DNA of 41,571 nucleotides from an uncultured Hyphomonadaceae bacterium (GCA_913058335.1 CAJXPX010000019.1:1-41571), one strand, 5' to 3'; counted from the stretch's first letter, positions 17,208 to 24,671 are shown. A program made the numbers and translations. The notes: generated by a model not told the origin, from the letters alone.

Positions 17208-17780
17208 ATGGGAACTAAAAAGAAATCTGCTGACCTCATAAATGAGCTGCAAAGAGAACAGCTTACCCATGATAAAGATTATCACCCTGATATTTTATCT
17301 TTGGACACTACCAAGCGCGTTATTCACATGTCTCTTCACAATGCAAAATATGCTGCGCGTTTTGTAGCTGCTCACGAAGATAGTGATAGAGTTTTACATC
17401 GTGAAACACTAACAGATGCTTTCATTATCTCAGTTGCAACCGCGAACGCACTTACACATGATTTGAGGAAGTCTATTTCTGACGAAATGTTGAATCTAAA
17501 TGATTTGGCAACGGTTGGGTCTGAGCTTAAAAAAGCACAAGGCAGCAACCAGTCCTTTCATCGGCGCTATTCCGCAGAAGTTGGGCAGATGGCGAAGGCG
17601 TGTGAGTCCTTGGACCATCTCGAAAACTATCCTTTCCGTGAAAAGCTTACGGAGGCTAACGCAAATATCTTCAAATTGGTATTGAGTGATGCGGCAGACA
17701 AGGATGTAGATATCGTAAAAGAATATAGGTCTAGACTTTCACAAGTTGAAGCAAATTCCCCTTTTTCAATATTTCTTTGA
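17208..17780 (+). CDS. All-helical protein, possibly a degenerate MazG-like pyrophosphohydrolase
   Basis: 190-aa protein predicted to be entirely helical. KRVIHMSLHNAKYAARFVA (36-54) followed by HRETLTDAFIISVATANAL (64-82) resembles the central helices of MazG-like dNTP pyrophosphatases (EExADvlIyllrLA). Most of the metal-binding Glu residues are not present; Glu66 and Asp70 remain. The family is therefore uncertain, and an unrelated helical scaffold is possible. ATG 17208 is chosen over an upstream TTG because AAAGGAG sits 6-7 bases before it. It lies 17 bases after the TS-like gene and 5 bases before the deaminase-fold gene. Confidence 0.6.
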   Translation: MGTKKKSADLINELQREQLTHDKDYHPDILSLDTTKRVIHMSLHNAKYAARFVAAHEDSDRVLHRETLTDAFIISVATANALTHDLRKSISDEMLNLNDLATVGSELKKAQGSNQSFHRRYSAEVGQMAKACESLDHLENYPFREKLTEANANIFKLVLSDAADKDVDIVKEYRSRLSQVEANSPFSIFL

Positions 17781-17785
17781 CATAA

Positions 17786-18493
17786 ATGTTCTGGAGCAAT
17801 GAAAAATTAAAGTCGGAGCTTCCTAGCCTGATCAATCGTTATAATCTTAATGATGTTGGGCAGGCGAACTATACTCTACATATAGGAAATGAAGTTTACA
17901 TTACGCCTAATGGAGATCCATCAAGACTAGGCAAAGATCGTCAAATCGCGCTTGCAAATAACCAATTTTTTGAAATACCTCCTGGTCAGTTTGCTTTTCT
18001 ACTTACAAAGGAGAAAGTGACTGTACCTAAAAACGCTTTGGCATTTATTTCAGTCAGGGCAAGATACAAATTCCAAGGTTTGGTAAATGTTTCAGGCTTT
18101 CATGTCGACCCAGGTTTTTCAGGCAAGCTAGTATTTGCCGTTTTTAATGCTGGGCCATCAACTGTGACGCTCAGCGAAGGAGAGGCATGTTTCCATATTT
18201 GGTACGCTGATCTCGATGGCAATTCTGATACACCTGTACAGCCAGGCTATGATAGACTGCCACCTAAAATAATATCTAAGCTTGGAGACACTGTCGTTTC
18301 CTTGAGTTCTCTAAATTCAAAAGTAAATGCTTTAGAAAAAATGGTCTTTAGGTTGCTTGTCACTGCAACAATTTTATTTGGTCTACTGGGTTCTGTTATA
18401 ATTAAAAATATGATGAATGGATCAGATAAGCCTGCTGTTGAAGCTGTTACTCCTGTAGTTCAACAGTCCTCTGAAACCACTACCGACAAATAG
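17786..18493 (+). CDS. dCTP deaminase/dUTPase-fold protein with C-terminal membrane anchor
   Basis: 235-aa protein. Residues 25-145 follow the trimeric Dcd/dUTPase fold: EIPPGQFAFLLTKEKVTVP, ISVRARYKFQGL, VSGFHVDPGFSGKLVFAVFN, LSEGEACFHIWY. The structural Asp108-Pro-Gly is kept. Aligned from memory to E. coli Dcd, the catalytic Glu138 is Ala118, Ser111 is Ala92 and Arg115 is Phe96. Deamination therefore looks unlikely, and the Arg-rich dUTPase C-terminal arm is absent. A short helix (170-185) leads to a single membrane helix at about 187-205 and a Pro/Thr/Val tail. An anchored nucleotide sensor is my inference. Related active dCTP deaminases act in anti-phage dNTP depletion. Confidence 0.85.
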   Translation: MFWSNEKLKSELPSLINRYNLNDVGQANYTLHIGNEVYITPNGDPSRLGKDRQIALANNQFFEIPPGQFAFLLTKEKVTVPKNALAFISVRARYKFQGLVNVSGFHVDPGFSGKLVFAVFNAGPSTVTLSEGEACFHIWYADLDGNSDTPVQPGYDRLPPKIISKLGDTVVSLSSLNSKVNALEKMVFRLLVTATILFGLLGSVIIKNMMNGSDKPAVEAVTPVVQQSSETTTDK

Positions 18494-18501
18494 GTATTAG
18501 T

Positions 18502-19512
18502 GTGAGAGAGCTACAGACGACCGAGGTTTTTGAAACCTATTGGAAGTTCGCAGCACAAAGGCAAAATATCTATTACAATAGATTGAAAGGCGAAGATCAA
18601 CCTTGGTCGAGTGACAAAATTCTACAACAATATAGATTTACTAACGCTTATCGCGCAGCAGATAGAGTAAGCCAATACCTAATAAAAGAAATCCAGTACA
18701 ACCCTCAAAGGTCAAGTCGACCCGATGATATATTTCTGAGAACGTTGTTGTTCAAAATTTTCAATAAAATTGAGACTTGGGAATCGATTGAACTAGCAAA
18801 TGGGAAACCGATTGAGGCATCAACCATAAATTATGACCGAGTAGCGAAGGTTCTTTCTGAGAGAATGGCGCAGTCTATACCTATCTATTCGGCGGCATAT
18901 ATAATGCCGTCTCCAAAATTTGGCTATGATCGGAAATTTGCTAATCATCTGGCACTTCTCAAAAAAATGATTGAGGACAGTCTTCCAGAAAGGCTACGTC
19001 AAAGACCTGGTTTGAGCGATGTATATGATTTGTTGCTCTCATATTCTGGTTTAGGACCATTTTTGGCTTTTCAATTTTCGATTGATTTAAACTATTCCAG
19101 CCTACTTAATTTTGAAGAAGACGAATTTGTCGTTGCAGGCCCCGGAGCTATTGATGGTATATCAAAATGTTTCCATAATTATCGGAACTATAAACCTGCT
19201 GAGATCATATATCATGTCACAGCGAACCAAGATAAATACCTTAATGAATACGAAGTGAAGTTCCGACCTTTATTCGGAAGAAAACTGAAACCGATAGACT
19301 GTCAAAACTTATTTTGTGAGATATCAAAGTATGCTCGTGTTGCGCATCCAGAGGTCAAAGGGGTTTCTGGCCGCAATAGAATTAAACAATCATACTCACG
19401 AAACTATAGTCAACTACCAGAGCCATATTTTCCGGATAGGTGGGGCATTAATAACGAGGTAAAAGACTTTATAGCTAAACATCCATCGATAATAGGAAGA
19501 CAATTAGTGTAG
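18502..19512 (+). CDS. HMUDK_hel-like putative nucleotide/base-modification protein
   Basis: 336-aa protein resembling the helical domain family described with 5-hydroxymethyl-dU DNA kinases and thymine-hypermodification enzymes (annotated as 'nucleotide kinase domain' or 'putative DNA base hypermodification protein'). Hallmarks are YRFTNAYRAADRVSQYL at 44-60, LLFKIFNKIETWE at 82-94, GLGPFLAFQFSIDLNYS at 183-199 and AGPGAIDGI at 212-220. The last ~70 residues (DCQNLFCEISKYAR onward) also fit. No P-loop kinase domain is attached. The fold is thought to be DNA-glycosylase-like. The start is GTG 18502 with a weak ribosome site. Its place beside a TS-like gene supports a role in pyrimidine chemistry. 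Confidence 0.72.
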   Translation: MRELQTTEVFETYWKFAAQRQNIYYNRLKGEDQPWSSDKILQQYRFTNAYRAADRVSQYLIKEIQYNPQRSSRPDDIFLRTLLFKIFNKIETWESIELANGKPIEASTINYDRVAKVLSERMAQSIPIYSAAYIMPSPKFGYDRKFANHLALLKKMIEDSLPERLRQRPGLSDVYDLLLSYSGLGPFLAFQFSIDLNYSSLLNFEEDEFVVAGPGAIDGISKCFHNYRNYKPAEIIYHVTANQDKYLNEYEVKFRPLFGRKLKPIDCQNLFCEISKYARVAHPEVKGVSGRNRIKQSYSRNYSQLPEPYFPDRWGINNEVKDFIAKHPSIIGRQLV

Positions 19513-19522
19513 TGAACCGGAT

Positions 19523-19912
19523 ATGATATACGGCATTGGAACCGATATATGTGCAATAGAACGAATTCAGCGCTCTTATGAAAAAAGGGGGCAAATCTAT
19601 GCGGCCACATTTTGTAATTCGAACGAGTTAATGCAAATTGGAAAATCCTCAAGTCCCGCTTTGCATTTAGGTAAAATACACTGTGCTAAGGAATGTATTG
19701 GGAAAGCTGTAGGTACTGGCCTAGTCCCAGATTTTTGGTGGGATGACATTGAGGTCAACGTCAATAATGAGGACAACGAAGTTTTTCTGTTTGAGAATGG
19801 CATGGGGTTTATACGCAAATCACTAAAGATTGATGGTTCGTGGAAGCTGCACTTGTCGCTAAGCAATACAAGTAAACTAATTTCAGGAGTATGCATTATT
19901 TCAGCTTCTTAA
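19523..19912 (+). CDS. AcpS-like 4'-phosphopantetheinyl transferase
   Basis: 129-aa protein with the AcpS signatures YGIGTDICAIERI at 3-15 (Mg-binding Asp8) and CAKECIGKAVGTG at 54-66 (Glu57, Lys61). Length matches holo-ACP synthases. Such enzymes transfer phosphopantetheine from CoA to a serine of a carrier protein. Active-site acids are kept, but the C-terminal SISHT-type motif reads SLSNTS. No carrier protein or fatty-acid gene is nearby, so it is unlikely to be the housekeeping acpS. It lies ten bases after the HMUDK_hel-like gene and closes the operon. Partner and role are unknown. Confidence 0.85.
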   Translation: MIYGIGTDICAIERIQRSYEKRGQIYAATFCNSNELMQIGKSSSPALHLGKIHCAKECIGKAVGTGLVPDFWWDDIEVNVNNEDNEVFLFENGMGFIRKSLKIDGSWKLHLSLSNTSKLISGVCIISAS

Positions 19913-20081
19913 TGGCAAGATTTTTTGCACCGTAAGGCCCGCTATAGGGGTGAAATTCCTTAGAATGTTTACCATTTAGGTTTTTAGTTAATTCTCCATT
20001 TAACACGCAAAAACTCGCAAACCTCAGATTACTCCAATTTATTACCCTTAAGAATTTTGAATACTTCGAGTAAGCTTAAGT

Positions 20082-20249
20082 GTGACCGACAAAGTAACAG
20101 AAATTCAAAAAGGCTTAGCAAAACTCACATGGGTAATCGAAAGCCATAGCGAAGACGCATGGCCACTTTTCGAGCGCCTCGAAAAGGAACTACTTCAGTT
20201 AAATTCACGGCAGGACCAACTACAGAAATATCGTCAGAAATTTAACTGA
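20082..20249 (+). CDS. Small conserved-looking helical protein (55 aa)
   Basis: An uninterrupted GTG-initiated frame of 55 codons, predicted as two charged helices. It contains WPLFERLEKELLQL, a phrase I associate with small hypothetical proteins of alphaproteobacteria. It converges on the integrase gene, overlapping its 3' end by 16 bases. The ribosome site is poor (GAG eleven bases upstream). Function is unknown; a role with the integrase is possible but unproven. The 169 bases before it (19913-20081) are AT-rich and hold nothing I recognise beyond room for a promoter. Confidence 0.6.
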   Translation: MTDKVTEIQKGLAKLTWVIESHSEDAWPLFERLEKELLQLNSRQDQLQKYRQKFN

Positions 20250-21568
20250 GTAAAATCGAGGGTCATTTTGGACATTTCATCTCGCCTAAATGTGAGTGAA
20301 CCACCATCTCCATATTCAGGCCGATTGTTGTAATGGCCAATCAACTTGCATCTAAGTCCATAGTCTAGGCCAGCTTCTAACATCCGTTTCTCAAAGGAGT
20401 GTCTGAAGGAATAAATACGATGATTTGACGTTGGTAAGAGTTCTCGTTTCTTGAAATATTTCCCAAGCGTTGAGGATAGAGAGTCAGATTTCTCTCGGTA
20501 ACGTGGAAATCCGGTAGGACATCTTTTCATAGCTTCAAGTGAAACACCTAAAAGCGGCACGTCGCGCTTAGCTGACTTTGATTTTAGTTGACGATTTTTC
20601 TGCGGCCGAATCTTTAGATGAGGGACTTCATGATCAAGAACGATATGCTCAGGCTTTAGATTGGCAATCTCGCTTGGACGACATCCAGTCTCAATTAACG
20701 CAAGCACAATGCACCTAGCTTCAAGGTTCAGCTCATCAAGTGCGCCGGGCGCCAAAATTTTATTCTTAATCCACTCATTTTCAAAAGCTGGAATGTCTTT
20801 GTAGACAACATTCTTAAAGCGAAGGTTTCTGAAGGGATTGTCGCGTTTATCTTCGCCTTGGTAATCCCAGAAGCGCTCAAACAGTATTCGTAAGTTTGTA
20901 AGGTCTTTGTTTGCCGAGTTTGCGTGAAGCGGTTTGGATCCGTCTGTTGGGTTTATACGGCTGCTCCACCAGCCATATACTTGCTTGGCATGGGTGCGCG
21001 TAATGGCATCCATCGGCAAGTCTCCGCAAATGGCGACAAAATTATTGACCGCCCGTCGTTTCACCTTTGTCCAGCTGGAAATTTGGCTCTTTGATTTCCC
21101 TTTTAAATCGGCAGCACAAATCGTGTTACAATAGACGCTGAACGCTTCAGTTATTGGTATAGCTGTTGGCTTAACTAGGCCAAGTATAGCGTCAGCATCT
21201 GATGTTGCTGTAGGGGCCTTCACATTCAGCTTTTTTAGGCGGTCTAGAATTTCGTCTAGTGTGGCCTCGACGGCTAAGTCTTCAGCAGGAATATACACAA
21301 AGCCCCGCGACATAGCACGGTGCTTTGCGGCCTCGTAACTATCAAGAGCCTTGGGCTTACCGGATTGAAGCGTTCGCCAGAAAAGCTCATCGGCTTTAGC
21401 TAAGGCGTCCCGCCTTGCGCGAGCGATTTCAATAGAGGCTGTATCAAGCGCAACGCGGATTGTACCGCGTGCATCGAATGATTGGTATATTGAGGGGACT
21501 CTTCGGTGATAATTCCAGCGGTCTCCGCGGCGTTTAAGGTATTGGTTCAAGCGTTTCATTACAGGCAT
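20234..21568 (-). CDS. int: Tyrosine recombinase (ICE integrase) with DUF6538-like N-terminus
   Basis: Site-specific recombinase of 444 aa with this start. The N-terminus YLKRRGDRWNYHRRVP is the DUF6538-type arm-binding start. A core-binding domain spans about 130-260, then the catalytic domain: Arg in ETGCRPSEIANL, Lys in the beta-hairpin after LKIRPQKNRQLKSK, Arg in YSFRHSFEKRML (the usual His of HxxR is Tyr), LIGHYN, and a probable nucleophile Tyr in RPEYGDGG. It faces the tRNA-Thr 3' end. I prefer ATG 21568 (or 21559). A TTG at 21604 would add twelve residues encoded by a 12-bp tandem repeat. Confidence 0.93.
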   Translation of the reverse strand: MPVMKRLNQYLKRRGDRWNYHRRVPSIYQSFDARGTIRVALDTASIEIARARRDALAKADELFWRTLQSGKPKALDSYEAAKHRAMSRGFVYIPAEDLAVEATLDEILDRLKKLNVKAPTATSDADAILGLVKPTAIPITEAFSVYCNTICAADLKGKSKSQISSWTKVKRRAVNNFVAICGDLPMDAITRTHAKQVYGWWSSRINPTDGSKPLHANSANKDLTNLRILFERFWDYQGEDKRDNPFRNLRFKNVVYKDIPAFENEWIKNKILAPGALDELNLEARCIVLALIETGCRPSEIANLKPEHIVLDHEVPHLKIRPQKNRQLKSKSAKRDVPLLGVSLEAMKRCPTGFPRYREKSDSLSSTLGKYFKKRELLPTSNHRIYSFRHSFEKRMLEAGLDYGLRCKLIGHYNNRPEYGDGGSLTFRRDEMSKMTLDFTQLNF

Positions 21569-21570
21569 GT

Positions 21571-21603
21571 TGTAGCACATTTTGTAGCACAATTTGTGGC
21601 ACA
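21571..21603. repeat. Three 12-bp-spaced direct repeats before the integrase
   Basis: TGTAGCACA at 21571-21579 and 21583-21591 and TGTGGCACA at 21595-21603 are spaced exactly 12 bases. They lie between the integrase start and the tRNA attachment site, where arm-type integrase sites or operators are expected. In the minus-strand frame they would encode a repeated C-H/Y-K/N-L/M tetrapeptide. Confidence 0.75.
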
Positions 21604-21627
21604 AAGCGTGTGGAAATCTAAGTGTCG

Positions 21628-21645
21628 CGGGACAAGCCGGGACAA
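21628..21645. repeat. CGGGACAA direct repeat near the attachment site
   Basis: CGGGACAA occurs at 21628-21635 and 21638-21645, ten bases (one helical turn) apart, between the integrase and tRNA-Thr. It is a second candidate arm-type or excisionase-binding site. Two copies of an octamer is modest evidence. Confidence 0.5.
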
Positions 21646-21691
21646 ATATGTAATGATTTCAGCAGCTTATCTAGTTTGTGAAGCTAGAAAA

Positions 21692-21712
21692 TGGTGCCCC
21701 CACACGGACTCG
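21692..21712. other. Predicted ICE attachment site (attR/attL) in the tRNA-Thr 3' end
   Basis: Tyrosine integrases that sit beside a tRNA gene generally recombine within its 3' part (T-arm to acceptor). The gene's 3' end faces the integrase, 124 bases from the preferred start. The core length cannot be read here because the second copy is outside the window. Confidence 0.5.
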
Positions 21713-21767
21713 AACCGCGGACCCCCTGATTACAAATCAGGTGCTCTACCAGCTGAGCTATAGGGGC
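21692..21767 (-). tRNA. tRNA-Thr (anticodon TGT)
   Basis: On the minus strand the 76-nt gene folds as a cloverleaf. Acceptor GCCCCTA pairs with TGGGGGC, the D-arm contains AGCTCAGCTGGTAGAGC, and the anticodon stem-loop is CTGAT-TTGTAAT-CAG with anticodon TGT. The T-arm is CGCGG-TTCGAGT-CCGTG. Discriminator A and CCA are encoded (TGGT at 21692-21695 on the plus strand). The gene is intact, as expected when the element carries the duplicated 3' end. Confidence 0.97.
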
Positions 21768-21961
21768 ACTGGAAGATGCGCGCGGCTAATAGCTTTGTCG
21801 CGCCGGTCTGGCAAGTCGAATATTGGCCCTTAAGTAAAAAAACCTCAGTTCGTATTAGGGCGCGGTAATTCTTACGTCCGGACCTTCTAAAACAGGTTTG
21901 GCATGTGCCGCAATAGATTTGGGCTTGCGTGAAATGGGTGCCGCGCTAGAAGGCCCAGATT

Positions 21962-23677
21962 ATGGCTCGTATTCTTATTACCTCCGCTCTGCCCTATATA
22001 AATGGCGTCAAACATCTCGGCAATTTGGCCGGTTCAATGTTGCCCGCTGATATATATGCCCGCGCTATGCGGCTGATGGGGCATGAAGTTCTCTATATTT
22101 GCGCCACAGATGAGCACGGCACGCCGGCAGAACTGGCGGCCCAAGCGGCTGGTATGGAGGTCGCAGAGTACTGCGACAAAATGCACGAGGCGCAAAAGCG
22201 GGCGGGCGATCAATTTGGCCTTTCTTATGATTATTTCGGGCGCTCTTCTGCCCCGTCCACCGCCAAATTGACTCAGCACTTTGCGCAAGTTCTCGAAGAA
22301 AACGGCTTGATTGAAGAGCGGGTGTCCAAGCAGGTATATTCCAATGCGGATGGACGGTATTTGCCGGATCGTTATGTCGAGGGAACATGTCCGAATTGTG
22401 AGTTTGAGAAAGCCCGCGGGGATCAGTGCGATAATTGCGGCAAGCTCCTTGACCCGGTCGATTTGATTGATCCTTATTCTGCGGTTTCAGGCAGTCACGA
22501 CGTTGAAGTGCGCGACACAAATCACCTTTATCTCTTGCAGTCCAAAATGAGCGACCGCCTGCGGTCATGGGTGAACGATTCCACTGGGTGGCCGCCGCTA
22601 GCAAGTTCAATCGCGCTTAAATGGCTGGATGAAGGTCTGCGCGACCGCTCTATCACACGTGATTTGGATTGGGGTATTCCTGTGACGGGTGCAGACGGGA
22701 AGATCCGTAAGGGATTTGAGGGCAAAGTTTTTTACGTTTGGTTCGACGCGCCCATCGCCTATATCGGCGCAACGCAGGACTGGGCCACGGACAATGGCGG
22801 CGATTGGGAGAGCTGGTGGCGCACAGATAAGGGTGCGGAAGACGTACAATATGTTCAGTTCATGGGCAAGGATAACGTCGCTTTCCATACGCTCTCTTTC
22901 CCCACGACGATTATGGGTAGCGGCGAGCCGTGGAAGCTCGTGGATCAGTTAAAAGCTTTCAACTGGGTGACCTGGTATGGCGGCAAGTTTTCAACGTCTC
23001 AGGGCCGAGGCGTTTTTATGGATCAGGCAATAGAGATTGCCCCGTCCGATTACTGGCGCTGGTACCTTATGGCAAATGCGCCTGAAGGATCTGACGCGGC
23101 CTTTACGTGGGAAGATTTTCAATCTTCAGTCAACTCTGATTTGGCCAATGTTCTCGGGAATTTTGTCAACCGGATTACTAAATATTGTGTTGGGAAGTTT
23201 GACGGGGTGGTGCCGGAGGGCGGGGAGCCGGGAGAAGCTGAAGAGTGGCTCGAAAAAGAACTCTCAGATCGCCTTCCAAAGCTCATCAAATTTTATGAGT
23301 CCCGTGATTTCCGCAAAGCCATGGGCGAAACTCGCGCAATTTGGGCGGCCGGAAATGAATATCTCACACAAGCCGCGCCCTGGACACACTATAAGACGGA
23401 TGTAGACCAGGCCGCTATTGGTGTTCGCCGCGGACTTAATCTTGTGGCGCTATTCGGTATTATTGCTCAACCCGTCATTCCTGAGGCGGCCACAAAAATT
23501 CTTGATGCGATTGGCGTTCCGGATAATCGGCGCAGTTGGAATTTTGGTGAGGTAAAAGACCTTCTTGAGGCCCTGCCGATTGGTCACACTATAGCCGCGC
23601 CGGAACTCTTATTCTCAAAAATTGAAGAAGACGCGGTGGCGGACTGGACAAAGCGTTTTGGCGGTGGTGACGCCTAG
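21962..23677 (+). CDS. metG: Methionyl-tRNA synthetase
   Basis: Class I synthetase that charges tRNA-Met in the cytoplasm, 571 aa. The N-terminal [17 protein letters not shown] includes the HIGH-type motif (HLGN at 18-21). The knuckle has CPNC at 143-146 and CDNC at 156-159 for zinc. The KMSKS-type loop is [10 protein letters not shown] near 342-351. The anticodon-binding helical domain fills the C-terminus. It lacks the extra C-terminal dimerisation domain of the longer E. coli form, as in many alphaproteobacteria. It is the first chromosomal gene outside the ICE. The 194-base gap 21768-21961 should hold its promoter, and no strong ribosome site is seen. Confidence 0.97.
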   Translation: MARILITSALPYINGVKHLGNLAGSMLPADIYARAMRLMGHEVLYICATDEHGTPAELAAQAAGMEVAEYCDKMHEAQKRAGDQFGLSYDYFGRSSAPSTAKLTQHFAQVLEENGLIEERVSKQVYSNADGRYLPDRYVEGTCPNCEFEKARGDQCDNCGKLLDPVDLIDPYSAVSGSHDVEVRDTNHLYLLQSKMSDRLRSWVNDSTGWPPLASSIALKWLDEGLRDRSITRDLDWGIPVTGADGKIRKGFEGKVFYVWFDAPIAYIGATQDWATDNGGDWESWWRTDKGAEDVQYVQFMGKDNVAFHTLSFPTTIMGSGEPWKLVDQLKAFNWVTWYGGKFSTSQGRGVFMDQAIEIAPSDYWRWYLMANAPEGSDAAFTWEDFQSSVNSDLANVLGNFVNRITKYCVGKFDGVVPEGGEPGEAEEWLEKELSDRLPKLIKFYESRDFRKAMGETRAIWAAGNEYLTQAAPWTHYKTDVDQAAIGVRRGLNLVALFGIIAQPVIPEAATKILDAIGVPDNRRSWNFGEVKDLLEALPIGHTIAAPELLFSKIEEDAVADWTKRFGGGDA

Positions 23678-23696
23678 ATGAATATGTTCGAGGCGG

Positions 23697-24533
23697 TTAG
23701 GTCATACCCCAGACAGGGTTCGAGGGTTTGAATGCGGCGAGAGCTATGATCAATAGCGCCCCGGCCAGTGCGAGGCCACCCGTGAGAAGAGAGTCTTGAG
23801 CCACAAAAATTTGCTTTACAAAAACAAAGCTCAATCCCCAGATGATCGGAAATGCATATGCTCTATTGGCGTTGCTTTTCCTTGTCACAGCGGCGGCCCA
23901 TACCAAAGCCAAGGCCAGCATAATAATCGTCGGAACCAATAAGGGAATCTGATTCCCCATTAATTTTGTAACAATTGGAGTCCAGTTGAGGAACACGGCT
24001 AGCGATGTCCATCCGGCGATGAGGCTGATTGGCAGCCAAACACATATTGTTTCTATCTTGTTGAGAGCTTGGTGTTTCTTTGTAAGAATGAGCATGGCCT
24101 TAACCAGGCAGAGCATTGCGGGAATAAAAACTATTGCTGTTCCTAACTGAACCCAAGATGCGGGGGCATATGCTGAAATCAGAGACCACAAACAGATCAA
24201 TGCAAATCCTGAGCCTGCCCACCATCCGGACGCTCTAAATGTGTCTCGTGTTCGATTGGTACTGAAGGCCTGTAAAATACCATAAGAAATACATCCCACG
24301 AAAATTGGAAACCAAATCGAAAAGGCAAATCCTAAAGGAACCAGAAGGTTTTCATTGATGTCTGAAAGGCCTTTCGGGCTTCGGGCATTGGAGTCGAAAA
24401 CCGACAGGGTAGAAAGTATCCACATTAAAGGAGCTGTTATCAGCCCTAAAGCTTGCCGAATATAGTCGGAAAGTCTTGCTCCGCCTGACGGGGGGGCATT
24501 ATCTTGATTTTGCTTCAAAGCCGCGTTCGTCAT
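23697..24533 (-). CDS. TspO/MBR-related polytopic membrane protein
   Basis: 278-aa protein with about seven hydrophobic segments after a soluble ~25-residue N-terminus. FAFSIWFPIFVGCISYGIL (about 72-90) and the Trp-rich segments resemble the alphaproteobacterial 'tryptophan-rich sensory protein' group, a longer relative of TspO. Ligand and role are unknown; porphyrin or stress sensing is only known for true TspO. It converges with metG, with 19 bases between the stops, and is divergent from hpf. Confidence 0.55.
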   Translation of the reverse strand: MTNAALKQNQDNAPPSGGARLSDYIRQALGLITAPLMWILSTLSVFDSNARSPKGLSDINENLLVPLGFAFSIWFPIFVGCISYGILQAFSTNRTRDTFRASGWWAGSGFALICLWSLISAYAPASWVQLGTAIVFIPAMLCLVKAMLILTKKHQALNKIETICVWLPISLIAGWTSLAVFLNWTPIVTKLMGNQIPLLVPTIIMLALALVWAAAVTRKSNANRAYAFPIIWGLSFVFVKQIFVAQDSLLTGGLALAGALLIIALAAFKPSNPVWGMT

Positions 24534-24647
24534 GACCTATATACGCACAAAATTTCAAATAAGTCTCAAAACGCCTTTACAAAATTTAAGCGTAAAAAAA
24601 GTTTGGGGGCAGTCATGGCACTTTTTTTATGCTAACCAGTATATCTA

Positions 24648-24653
24648 TATAAT
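24648..24653 (+). promoter_or_regulatory. Likely -10 box for hpf
   Basis: A consensus TATAAT lies 19 bases before the hpf ATG in an AT-rich leader, giving a very short 5' UTR that contains AGAGG. I see no good -35 at 17 bases. A TGGCAC-T7-ATGC stretch just upstream resembles a sigma-54 site but has wrong spacing. Confidence 0.4.
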
Positions 24654-24671
24654 AACTAAGAGAGGTAAATT

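Larger units (their letters stand above)
1..21712. mobile_element. Integrative and conjugative element, right-hand part, inserted at tRNA-Thr
   Basis: The span contains a relaxase, a coupling protein, a near-complete Trb-type mating-pair apparatus, a cargo operon and a tyrosine integrase that ends next to the 3' end of tRNA-Thr(TGT). This is the normal architecture of an ICE whose integrase recombines into a tRNA 3' end. The right boundary should lie within the 3' part of the tRNA gene (about 21692-21712). The left boundary is not in the window, because I found no second copy of the tRNA 3' sequence. No replication or partition genes are visible here and they may lie further left. An integrated plasmid is an alternative. 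The boundary is inferred, not observed. Confidence 0.85.

Noticed and set aside
19940-19949. GCTATAGGGG shared with the tRNA-Thr gene, possible second attachment site
   Set aside because: Only ten bases match, and they correspond to the 5' acceptor end of the tRNA (21758-21767) rather than the 3' end used by integrases; most likely chance.
24616-24635. Sigma-54-like TGGCAC...ATGC before hpf
   Set aside because: The GG to GC spacing is 12 bases instead of 10 and the -12 element is ATGC not TTGC; a TATAAT box lies nearer the start.
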